Shown piece after piece: positions 50,753-58,650 of a stretch of DNA of 64,000 nt. The stretch comes from DATBLE01 sp036555585 (GTDB taxonomy: Bacteria > Actinomycetota > Thermoleophilia > Gaiellales > Gaiellaceae). The translations under genes and the position numbers were made by a program. The DNA is taken from contig DATBLE010000017.1 in the NCBI GenBank assembly GCA_036555585.1, positions 134,024-198,023 of the forward strand, written 5' to 3'. The stretch's first letter is position 1. Each line of letters begins with the position of its first letter. Under the pieces are notes generated by a model. That model did not search any database. It saw only the letters and a program-made list of their open reading frames with translations, and had not been told where the DNA came from.

Positions 50753-51880
50753 ATGGCAACCACCGACCGTGACTACTACGAGCTCTTGGGCGTCCAGCGC
50801 ACCGCGAGCGAGACCGAGATCAAGAAGGCCTTCCGCGGGCTGGCCCGCGAGCTGCACCCCGACGTCTCGGACGACCCGGAGGCCGAGAGCCGGTTCAAGG
50901 AGGTGGTCGAGGCCTACGAGGTGCTGTCCGATTCGGAGCGCAGGGAGCTGTACGACCGCTTCGGCCACGCCGGCCTGCGCAGCCAGGGCTTCACCCCGAC
51001 CAGCTTCGACTTCGGGACGCTCGGCGACCTCTTCTCCGCGTTCTTCGGCGACGACCTCTTCGGCGTCGGCGGCCGGCCGCGGGGCGCGGCGCGCGGCGCG
51101 GACGTCGCCGCCGAGGTGGCGATCGAGCTCGTCGACTCGGCGCGGGGCGTCACCCGTGACGTGCCGGTCCTGGTCGCAGTGCCCTGCACGACCTGCGGCG
51201 GTAGCGGCGCCGAGCCCGGGACCGAGCCCGTACGGTGCTCGACCTGCGGCGGGGCCGGGCGCGTGCAGCAGGTGTCCAACACGGTCTTCGGCCAGTTCGT
51301 CCGGGCGCAGACCTGCGGCCGCTGCGGCGGGACGGGGCGGGTCGTCGAGCATCCGTGTACGACGTGCGGCGGCGAGGGCCGCGTGGTCGAGGAGCGGACG
51401 ATCCCGGTCGAGATCCCACCCGGCATCCACGACGGTCAGCGCATCCGGCTCGGGGGCGAGGGCCATGCGGGCGAGCTCGGCGGCCGTGCCGGCGACCTCT
51501 ACGTGCTCGTGCGGGTCCGGCCGGATCCGCGTTTCGTCCGCGAGGGCAACGACCTGATCTCCCAGGTCGACCTGACGATCACCCAGGCCGCCCTCGGGGC
51601 GACGGTGACGGTGCCGACCATCGACGGCGAGGTCGAGCTCGAGTTCGAGCCGGGGACGCAGCCGGGTCAGGTTCGCGTGATCCGCGGCGCCGGCATGCCT
51701 GTCCTCCAGGGCCGCGGCCGCGGCGACCACCGGCTGCTGGTGAACGTCGTCGTCCCGCGCCGGCTGACCGACGACCAGCGGCGCCTGCTCGGCGAGTTCG
51801 AGCAGACCGCCGACGACGAGACGTACAGACCGGACGACGACGAGGGGTTCTTCGACAAGCTGAAGAGCGCGTTCCGCTGA
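50753..51880 (+). CDS. dnaJ: Chaperone protein DnaJ
   Basis: A 375-residue type I J-protein. The J domain has the HPD motif (ELHPDVSD), a Gly/Phe-rich linker follows (GTLGDLFSAFFGDDLFG), then the zinc domain with four CxxCxGxG repeats (CTTCGGSG, CSTCGGAG, CGRCGGTG, CTTCGGEG) and the C-terminal substrate-binding domain. It delivers unfolded proteins to DnaK; dnaK itself is not in the window. Confidence 0.97.
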   Translation: MATTDRDYYELLGVQRTASETEIKKAFRGLARELHPDVSDDPEAESRFKEVVEAYEVLSDSERRELYDRFGHAGLRSQGFTPTSFDFGTLGDLFSAFFGDDLFGVGGRPRGAARGADVAAEVAIELVDSARGVTRDVPVLVAVPCTTCGGSGAEPGTEPVRCSTCGGAGRVQQVSNTVFGQFVRAQTCGRCGGTGRVVEHPCTTCGGEGRVVEERTIPVEIPPGIHDGQRIRLGGEGHAGELGGRAGDLYVLVRVRPDPRFVREGNDLISQVDLTITQAALGATVTVPTIDGEVELEFEPGTQPGQVRVIRGAGMPVLQGRGRGDHRLLVNVVVPRRLTDDQRRLLGEFEQTADDETYRPDDDEGFFDKLKSAFR

Positions 51881-51897
51881 GCCTGCGCCGCGTCTCC

Positions 51898-52638
51898 GTG
51901 GCGGTGCCTCCTGCCGAGGCCGAGCGTGCCCGCGCGGTCATGCTGGAGCTCTTCCCGGAGGGCTTCGAGGAGCGGGACTGCGCCGACGGGATCGAGCTGG
52001 CCGCCTACACCGACGCCGGCGGGGAGGAGCGGCTCTGGTCCGCCTTCGGCGGCGCGCGATCGACCAAGGTCGAGGAGGGCTGGGAGGACCGCTGGCGCGC
52101 GTTCCACCGGCCGGTGCGGATCGGCCCGCTCTGGGTCGGGCCCCCGTGGGAGCAGCCCGATGCCGACGCGGTCGCCGTCGTGGTCGATCCCGGACGCGCA
52201 TTCGGAACCGGGGCCCACGCGACGACGCGCCTCTGCCTCGAGCTGCTGCTCGACGCTCCCCGCGGCAGCCTGCTCGACGTCGGCTGCGGCTCGGGTGTTC
52301 TCTCGATCGCGGCTGCCAGGCTCGGCTTCGCGCCGGTTCACGCCGTCGACCTCGACCCGCAGGCGATCGAGGCGACGGAACGGAACGCCGTCGCCAATGC
52401 CGTCGCCGTCGCGACGAGGCTCGCGGACGCGACCGTCGAGCCGATGCCGGCCACCGAGAACGCGGTCGTCAACGTGGCCCTCGAGGTCGACGAGTCGATC
52501 GCAGCCGGGCTCCGGTGCGAACGGATCATCACCTCCGGCTATCTGGCCGCCGAGGAGGCGGAGCTGTCCGGATATCGACGGGAGGACCGGCGCGAGGCCG
52601 AGGGCTGGGCGGCAGACCTGCACGTGCGGACGCAGTAA
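51898..52638 (+). CDS. prmA: Ribosomal protein L11 methyltransferase-like (PrmA)
   Basis: A 246-residue SAM-dependent methyltransferase. DPGRAFGTGAHATTRLCLEL precedes the SAM-binding motif LLDVGCGSGVLSIAAARLG and the acidic loop AVDLDPQAIEATERN, as in PrmA. The expected catalytic NILA-type segment is seen as NVALEVDESIAAG. The start is uncertain: GTG 51898 is used, but the family's first strand (LRRVSVAVPP) begins a few codons earlier, where only a CTG at 51883 could initiate. The preceding dnaJ stop is 17 bp upstream. Confidence 0.82.
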   Translation: MAVPPAEAERARAVMLELFPEGFEERDCADGIELAAYTDAGGEERLWSAFGGARSTKVEEGWEDRWRAFHRPVRIGPLWVGPPWEQPDADAVAVVVDPGRAFGTGAHATTRLCLELLLDAPRGSLLDVGCGSGVLSIAAARLGFAPVHAVDLDPQAIEATERNAVANAVAVATRLADATVEPMPATENAVVNVALEVDESIAAGLRCERIITSGYLAAEEAELSGYRREDRREAEGWAADLHVRTQ

Positions 52639-52641
52639 GGT
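52636..52641 (+). promoter_or_regulatory. -10 box TAAGGT of mtaB
   Basis: TANNNT hexamer overlapping the prmA stop codon, 6 nt before the GTG at 52648. Confidence 0.45.
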
Positions 52642-52647
52642 CCGCGC

Positions 52648-53835
52648 GTGGCGACGTTCTCGGTCCACTTCCTCGGCTGCAAGGTCTCGCACGCGGACGC
52701 GCAGGCAGTGCGCGAACGCCTGCTCGCGGACGGCCACGAGGAGCGCGCGGGCGGCGACGTCGCCGTTCTCAACACGTGTTGCGTCACCCACGAGGCGCTC
52801 CGGAAGTCGCGGCACGCGGCCTCCCGCGCCGCCCGCACCCACCGCCGCGTCTACGTCACCGGCTGCGGCGCGAACCTCTCGGCGGACGCGTTTGCCGGCC
52901 TGCCGGACAACGTCGTCGTCGTCGCGAAGCGGAGCGAGGAGACGGCCGAGACGGTCGCGGGCGACGTCGGTGCGATCGCGTGCGTCCAGGCCGATGCCCG
53001 CATCGACCGCATCCGGGCATTCGTGAAGGTGCAGGACGGGTGCAGCTTCTCCTGCAGCTTCTGCGTGATTCCGCGCGTCCGGGGCGGGTCGCGCAGCCGC
53101 CGGGCGGATGCGGTGCTCGGCGAGGTACGCACGCGGGTCGCTCAGGGGCATCGCGAGGTGGTGCTCACCGGGATCAATCTCGGCTGCTACCGCGACCGCG
53201 GAGCCGGCTACGACCTGCCGCGCCTGATCCGGGAGGCGGGCGCGACCCCCGGTCTCGACCGGCTGCGGCTGTCCTCGATCGAGGTCAACCACCTGACCGC
53301 GCCGCTCGTCGCCGCCCTGCGCGAGACGCCGACCGTCTCGCGGCACCTGCACGTCCCGCTCCAGTCCGGGGACGACGGCGTCCTGCGTGCGATGGCGCGC
53401 CGCTACGACGCAAGCACGTACCTGCGCCGGGTCGCGCTCGCCGAAGGGTTCAACCTGACCACGGACGTGATCGTCGGCTTCCCGGGCGAGGACGACCGCG
53501 CGTTCGAGCGCACGCTCCGCGTCGTCGAGGCGGCCGGGGTGTCGAAGGTGCACGTCTTCCCGTACTCGCCGCGGCCGGGCACCGTCACGGCCGGTGACGA
53601 CACCGTGCCGAGGGCGGTGAAGAAGGCCCGGAGCGCGCGGCTGCGCTCGCTCTCGCACGAGGCCTGCCTGCGGCGCTGGCGGGCGAAGATCGGCGTCGAG
53701 GACGTCGTCCTCGTCGACCGGCCCGGGCAGGGATACGGCGACGACTACTCGCCGTGGCTCGTCGATGCGCGGGTGGGCGAGCTGGTTCGCGTCCGCGGCG
53801 TCGCCGTCGCCGAGGAGGGGATCCTGGCGGCGTGA
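52648..53835 (+). CDS. mtaB: tRNA methylthiotransferase MtaB-like (radical SAM)
   Basis: A 395-residue methylthiotransferase. The N-terminal UPF0004 domain has FLGCKVSHADAQ, LNTCCVTHEA and VTGCGANLS (three Cys for the auxiliary cluster), and the radical SAM site is VQDGCSFSCSFCVIPRVRGG. Later TDVIVGFPGEDDRAFE and VFPYSPRPGT follow, with a C-terminal TRAM-like domain. MtaB converts t6A to ms2t6A at tRNA position 37. The stop overlaps the HIT gene start. Confidence 0.92.
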   Translation: MATFSVHFLGCKVSHADAQAVRERLLADGHEERAGGDVAVLNTCCVTHEALRKSRHAASRAARTHRRVYVTGCGANLSADAFAGLPDNVVVVAKRSEETAETVAGDVGAIACVQADARIDRIRAFVKVQDGCSFSCSFCVIPRVRGGSRSRRADAVLGEVRTRVAQGHREVVLTGINLGCYRDRGAGYDLPRLIREAGATPGLDRLRLSSIEVNHLTAPLVAALRETPTVSRHLHVPLQSGDDGVLRAMARRYDASTYLRRVALAEGFNLTTDVIVGFPGEDDRAFERTLRVVEAAGVSKVHVFPYSPRPGTVTAGDDTVPRAVKKARSARLRSLSHEACLRRWRAKIGVEDVVLVDRPGQGYGDDYSPWLVDARVGELVRVRGVAVAEEGILAA

Positions 53836-54173
53836 GCGTTCCCGACTGCATCTTCTGCAAGATCCACCGCGGCGAGCTGCCGGCGACCGTGGTCAACCGT
53901 GCCGAAGGCCTGCTTGCGATCGAGGACATCAACCCGAAGGCGGACGTGCACGTGCTGGCCATCCCCGAGCGGCACGTCGAGACGTTCGCGGACGTCGGCG
54001 AGCTCTCGACAGACGAGGCGAAGCGGATGCTCGACTTCGTCGCCGAGACCGCGAAGCTCGCGGGCCTGGACGAGTATCGCCTGATGATCTTCTGCGGCGC
54101 CGGCGCGGGCCAGACGGTCTTCCACCTCCACTGGCACATCCTCGGCGGCACGTTCAGGGGGATGCCGGCATGA
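53832..54173 (+). CDS. HIT family protein (histidine triad nucleotide hydrolase)
   Basis: A 113-residue Hint-like protein. It starts with CIFCKIHRGELPATVV and ends with the triad HLHWHILGG (H-x-H-x-H). The DINPKADVHVLAIPERHVE segment is characteristic. HIT proteins hydrolyse nucleoside phosphoramidates such as AMP-NH2. Overlaps in GTGA and ATGA form with mtaB and yqeY show translational coupling. Confidence 0.93.
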   Translation: MSVPDCIFCKIHRGELPATVVNRAEGLLAIEDINPKADVHVLAIPERHVETFADVGELSTDEAKRMLDFVAETAKLAGLDEYRLMIFCGAGAGQTVFHLHWHILGGTFRGMPA

Positions 54174-54613
54174 GCCTGATCGAGCGCCTGGAGGACGAGC
54201 TGACGACCGCGATGAAGGAGCGGGACGCGGCGCGGCGCGACGCGCTGAGGCTGATCCTCTCGAGCCTGCGCTCGGCCGAGAAGGAGCTGCAGCGGCCGTT
54301 GCACGACGACGAGGAGCTGCAGGTGCTCCAGCGCGAGCGCAAGCGGCGGTTGGAGTCGATCGAGGCCTTTCAGGGCGCGGGCCGGGACGAGCAGGCGGCG
54401 AAGGAGCAAGCCGAGCTCGAGGTGCTCGAGCAGTTCATGCCCGATCCGCTCTCGGAGGACGAGCTCGAGCGGATCGTCGACGACGTGATCGCCGAGGTGG
54501 GCGCGACGAGCATGCGCGACCTCGGCCGCGTGATGGCCGACGTCATGCCCCAGATCGCCGGCCGTGCCGACGGCTCCTCGGTCAGCCAGCTGGTCCGCGA
54601 GAAGCTGGCCTGA
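54170..54613 (+). CDS. GatB/YqeY domain protein
   Basis: A 147-residue protein of the YqeY family related to the C-terminal tail domain of GatB. It contains DELTTAMKERDAARRDALRL, the EFLPxPLS-type segment EQFMPDPLSEDELERIV and the final MRDLGRVMADVMPQIAGRAD. It is thought to interact with tRNA; its role is unsettled. ATGA overlap with the HIT gene. A strong hairpin follows 66 bp downstream. Confidence 0.92.
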   Translation: MSLIERLEDELTTAMKERDAARRDALRLILSSLRSAEKELQRPLHDDEELQVLQRERKRRLESIEAFQGAGRDEQAAKEQAELEVLEQFMPDPLSEDELERIVDDVIAEVGATSMRDLGRVMADVMPQIAGRADGSSVSQLVREKLA

Positions 54614-54679
54614 CAGGCGCGTCGAAACTGGTCGAGCCGATCGAGGGCGCGCAGGACGCGTCGTTGTTCACCGGCTCTT

Positions 54680-54706
54680 CCGGACCTGGCCATCAGGGCC
54701 GTCCGG
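54680..54706 (+). terminator. Hairpin after yqeY
   Basis: CCGGAC/GTCCGG outer arms (54680-54685, 54701-54706), inner GGCC/GGCC pairing and loop ATCAG, with a CT bulge. No long T-tract follows. Confidence 0.5.
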
Positions 54707-54847
54707 TCGCTTCCTGCGGCTCAGGCGTTCCCGGCCTCCTCCCCACTGCGAGCCTAGCCCGAAAACGCTCACGGATGTGTCACGCGCATGTCGAGAAAGC
54801 GTGCCGATCGCCGCGGCCGCGCTCGGGCCGCCGCCGACTGCCCCACC

Positions 54848-54853
54848 TACACT
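54848..54853 (+). promoter_or_regulatory. -10 box TACACT of phoH
   Basis: TANNNT hexamer 10 nt before the ATG at 54864. Confidence 0.4.
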
Positions 54854-54863
54854 GTTTTCCGGG

Positions 54864-55823
<960 letters not shown>

Positions 55824-55827
55824 TCGG

Positions 55828-56205
55828 ATGCTCCACGTGGAGGTCGTCAACCGCAGCGGCGTCGAAGTGCAGGAAGCCGCGGCCGCCGAGCTGGCCCGGC
55901 GCGTGCTCGCGGCCGAAGGCATCGACGACGGCGAGGTCGGGATCGCCTTCGTCGACCCGGAGGAGAGTCGCAGGCTCAAGCGCGAGCACCTCGGCATCGA
56001 CGAGGCCGCCGACGTGCTCTCGTTTCCGCTCGACGGCCGCGACGACCTCCCGCCCGGGCCGCCGCGGCAGCTCGGCGACGTCGTCCTCTGCCCGGAGGTC
56101 GTCGGCCACGCGTGGCGCCGGCCGCTCACGCACGGCCTGCTTCACCTGCTCGGCTACGACCACGGGCCCGCGATGGACGAGCGCGAGGAGGCCCTGGCGC
56201 CGTGA
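55828..56205 (+). CDS. ybeY: Endoribonuclease YbeY
   Basis: A 125-residue single-domain metalloenzyme that matures 16S rRNA 3' ends and takes part in ribosome quality control. The zinc motif is THGLLHLLGYDH (H-G-x-L-H-L-x-G-Y-D-H); ADVLSFPLDGRDD is the other conserved strand. It is a little shorter than usual (about 150). It lies 4 bp after phoH and overlaps the next gene by GTGA. Confidence 0.93.
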   Translation: MLHVEVVNRSGVEVQEAAAAELARRVLAAEGIDDGEVGIAFVDPEESRRLKREHLGIDEAADVLSFPLDGRDDLPPGPPRQLGDVVLCPEVVGHAWRRPLTHGLLHLLGYDHGPAMDEREEALAP

Positions 56206-57005
56206 GCACGACCCGCGTGCCCCTCCGCGAGCGCCTGCGCCGAAGCCGCGCGGCCAACGGCGCCGGCGCGCTGCTGCCGGGGACGGGCGAGGGCCGCAGG
56301 CGCATCTCCGTCGTCGAGAGCTTCAACTACGCGGTGGAGGGGATCATCCACGTCCTCCGCACGCACCGGAACATGCGCGTCCACTTCGCGGCGGCGGTGG
56401 CCGTGCTGATCCTCGCGCTCTGGATCGGCGTCGACCGGATGGAGCTGGTCGTGCTGCTGCTCGCGATCGCGTTCGTGCTGATCGCCGAGATGGTCAACTC
56501 CGCGATCGAGGCGGCGATCGACGTCGCCACCAGCTCGTTCGACCCGCTCGCCAAGCTGGCGAAGGACATCGCCGCCGGCGCCGTCCTGATCGCCTCCGTC
56601 AACGCCATCGCCGTCGGCTACCTGGTCTTCTCCGGGCACGTCAGCGAGTCGACCACGAACTTCTTCGACCGGCTCCGCGACGCGCCGATCAAGCTGACGA
56701 TCATCGCGCTGATCCTGGTGATCATCATCGTGATCGCGACGAAGGCGATCTCCGGGCGCGGGACGCCTCTGCGCGGCGGCCTTCCCTCCGGTCATGCCGC
56801 GATCGCCTTCGCAGCGTGGATGGCGGTCACGCTGACGCTCGGCCCCAGCGAGCACCGGTTCTTCGTTTCGACGATCATGTTCGCGGTCGCAGTGCTCGTC
56901 GCGCACACCCGCATCGAGACCGGCATCCACTCCACGCTCGAGGTGGTCTACGGCGGCGCCCTCGGCGCCGGCGTCACCCTCGTCGTCTTCCAGCTCTTCT
57001 TGTGA
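56202..57005 (+). CDS. Diacylglycerol/undecaprenol kinase-PAP2 phosphatase fusion
   Basis: A 267-residue membrane protein. The first part is a DgkA-type kinase: SFNYAVEGIIHVLRTHRNMRVHF, then VLIAEMVNSAIEAAIDVAT and HPLAKxAKD-type FDPLAKLAKDIAAGAVL. The second part is a PAP2 lipid phosphatase with RGGLPSGHAAIAFAAWMAV (SGH motif) and HTRIETGIHSTLEVVYGGALG (His nucleophile region). Kinase and phosphatase on one chain would act on the same lipid class in opposite directions, probably undecaprenol/undecaprenyl phosphate recycling for the cell wall. GTG overlaps the ybeY stop. Confidence 0.9.
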   Translation: MSTTRVPLRERLRRSRAANGAGALLPGTGEGRRRISVVESFNYAVEGIIHVLRTHRNMRVHFAAAVAVLILALWIGVDRMELVVLLLAIAFVLIAEMVNSAIEAAIDVATSSFDPLAKLAKDIAAGAVLIASVNAIAVGYLVFSGHVSESTTNFFDRLRDAPIKLTIIALILVIIIVIATKAISGRGTPLRGGLPSGHAAIAFAAWMAVTLTLGPSEHRFFVSTIMFAVAVLVAHTRIETGIHSTLEVVYGGALGAGVTLVVFQLFL

Positions 57006-57376
57006 TCGGCGACGTCGAACGCGAGCTCTACCAGCGCACGCTCGAGCTCAAGGAGCGGGCGTACGCGCCGTACTCCGGCTTCCACGTCGGCGCAGTGCTG
57101 CGCGCGCGCGACGGGACGCGCTTCGAGGGCGTCAACGTCGAGAACGCCGCCTACCCGCTCGGCGTCTGCGGCGAGAAGAGCGCCTACGTCGCCGCCGTCA
57201 CCGCCGGGTACAAGCCGGGCGACTTCGACCTGCTCGTGATCAACGCGTCGCCGTGCGGCGGGTGCCGCCAGTGGCACGTCGAGTTCGGGGTCGACCGGGT
57301 CGTCTACGCGAACAACGAGGGCGAGCTCGTCGAGCACACCCCCGACGAGCTGCTGCCGGACACGTTCGTCCTGTGA
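57002..57376 (+). CDS. cdd: Cytidine deaminase
   Basis: A 124-residue homotetramer-type cytidine deaminase. ERAYAPYSGFHVGAVLRARDG is the family start, GVNVENAAYPLGVCGEKSA carries the first zinc Cys, and SPCGGCRQ the other two. It turns cytidine and deoxycytidine into uridine forms. The usual catalytic segment NxENxSYG/CAE is altered to VENAAYPLGVCGEK, where the Glu of CGEK is the proton shuttle. Coupled by GTGA overlaps to the genes on both sides. Confidence 0.9.
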   Translation: MIGDVERELYQRTLELKERAYAPYSGFHVGAVLRARDGTRFEGVNVENAAYPLGVCGEKSAYVAAVTAGYKPGDFDLLVINASPCGGCRQWHVEFGVDRVVYANNEGELVEHTPDELLPDTFVL

Positions 57377-58233
57377 AGTCCGGCTTCGTCGCCGTCGCCG
57401 GGCGGCCCAACGTCGGCAAGTCCACGCTCGTCAACGCGCTCTGCGGCGGGAAGGTGGCGATCGTCTCGGACAAGCCGCAGACGACCAGGCGAAGGATCTT
57501 CGGGATCGCCAACGGCGAGGGCTACCAGCTCGTGCTCGCCGACCTGCCCGGCTTCCAGCGGCCGCGCGACCCGCTGACCGAGCACATGCAGCGCACGGTC
57601 GACTCCTCGTTCGAGGACGTCGACGCTGTGCTCTTCGTCGTCGACGCGCGCGAGCGGATCGGCGCGGGCGACCGCTTCATCGCCGGCCGCGTGTTCGGCC
57701 TCGGCGTGCCGGTGGTGGTCGCGGTCAACAAGGTCGATCGGCTCAAGCCGGGCCACATCGCCTCGCAGATGCAGACCGCCGCCGCGTTGGGGGAGTTCCA
57801 CGCGCTGCATCCGGTGAGCGCCAAGACCGGCGACGGCGTGGGCGAGCTGCGCGAGGAGCTCGTCGGCCTGCTGCCCGACGGCCCGCTCTACTTCCCGGCC
57901 GAGCAGCGCACCGACCTCTCGCTCGAGACGCAGATCGCCGAGCTCGTCCGCGAGCAGGCGCTCGCGCTGACGAAGGAGGAGGTGCCGCACGCGGTCTCGG
58001 TCGAGGTCGAGGAGATCGAGGACAAGCTCGTCCGCGCGAGCCTCTTCGTCGAGACCGAGTCGCAGAAGCAGATCCTGGTCGGCAAGGGCGGAGCGATGGT
58101 GCGCCGGATCGGCACGGGAGCGCGCCCTGCGATCGAGCACCTGCTCGACCGCAAGGTCTTCCTCGACCTCCAGGTGAAGGTCAGGCCGCGCTGGCGGAGG
58201 GACGAGGCGATGCTCGAGCGGCTCGGAATCTAG
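57373..58233 (+). CDS. era: GTPase Era
   Basis: A 286-residue GTPase needed for 30S ribosome assembly. G1 AGRPNVGKSTLVN, G2 QTTRRRIFG, G3 DLPGFQRP, G4 NKVDRLKPG and G5 VSAKTGDG, followed by the KH domain with IEDKLVRASLFVETESQKQI and GKGGAMVRRIG. The GTG start overlaps the cdd stop. It closes the phoH-era operon; a short gap with a small palindrome separates it from the signalling genes. Confidence 0.95.
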   Translation: MKSGFVAVAGRPNVGKSTLVNALCGGKVAIVSDKPQTTRRRIFGIANGEGYQLVLADLPGFQRPRDPLTEHMQRTVDSSFEDVDAVLFVVDARERIGAGDRFIAGRVFGLGVPVVVAVNKVDRLKPGHIASQMQTAAALGEFHALHPVSAKTGDGVGELREELVGLLPDGPLYFPAEQRTDLSLETQIAELVREQALALTKEEVPHAVSVEVEEIEDKLVRASLFVETESQKQILVGKGGAMVRRIGTGARPAIEHLLDRKVFLDLQVKVRPRWRRDEAMLERLGI

Positions 58234-58248
58234 GGTGGAAAGAGTGTG

Positions 58249-58263
58249 GGTAGCCGTACTACC
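58249..58263. repeat. Small palindrome GGTAG-N5-CTACC
   Basis: Inverted repeat centred 38 bp before the receiver-gene GTG, in the only gap of this signalling operon. A candidate operator. Confidence 0.35.
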
Positions 58264-58293
58264 AGAGCAAAAAACCTGTGCCACGATTCGGGT

Positions 58294-58650
58294 GTGCCCA
58301 CCGTCTTGATCGTCGACGATCACCCCAGCTTCCGCGCCAGCGCGCGGGCGATCCTGGAGGCGGACGGGTTCGAGATCGCCGGCGAAGCCGAGGACGGCGA
58401 GTCGGCGATTGCCGCGGCAGGCCGCCTGCATCCGGATGTCATCCTGCTCGACGTGCAGCTCCCCGATCTCGACGGGTTCGAGGTCACGCGGCGCCTGCTG
58501 TCGATCGACGGCGGCAGCTGCGTCGTCCTCGTCTCGAGCCGTGACGGATCGGACTTCGGCCCACTGGTCGAGTCGAGCGGTGCGTGCGGCTTCGTCCCGA
58601 AGAGCGAGCTCTCGGGCGACGCCGTGACGGCATTGATCTGCGAACGCTGA
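58294..58650 (+). CDS. Stand-alone response regulator receiver domain
   Basis: A 118-residue REC domain only. VLIVDDHPSFRASARAIL carries the acidic pair, DVILLDVQLPDLDGFEV the phosphorylated Asp (D53) and FVPKSEL the conserved Lys. No DNA-binding domain follows; the ORF ends at the ATG of the histidine kinase. The GTG at 58294 is preferred over an upstream ATG (58246) because the fold begins immediately after it. It may be a phosphate sink or work through protein contacts. Confidence 0.85.
   Translation: MPTVLIVDDHPSFRASARAILEADGFEIAGEAEDGESAIAAAGRLHPDVILLDVQLPDLDGFEVTRRLLSIDGGSCVVLVSSRDGSDFGPLVESSGACGFVPKSELSGDAVTALICER

Larger units (their letters stand above)
54614..54863. other. 250-bp intergenic region between yqeY and phoH
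   Basis: Contains a hairpin (54680-54706) that probably ends the hemW-yqeY transcript and a TACACT box (54848-54853) before phoH. No ORF of convincing quality and no tRNA-like fold were seen. Confidence 0.5.
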
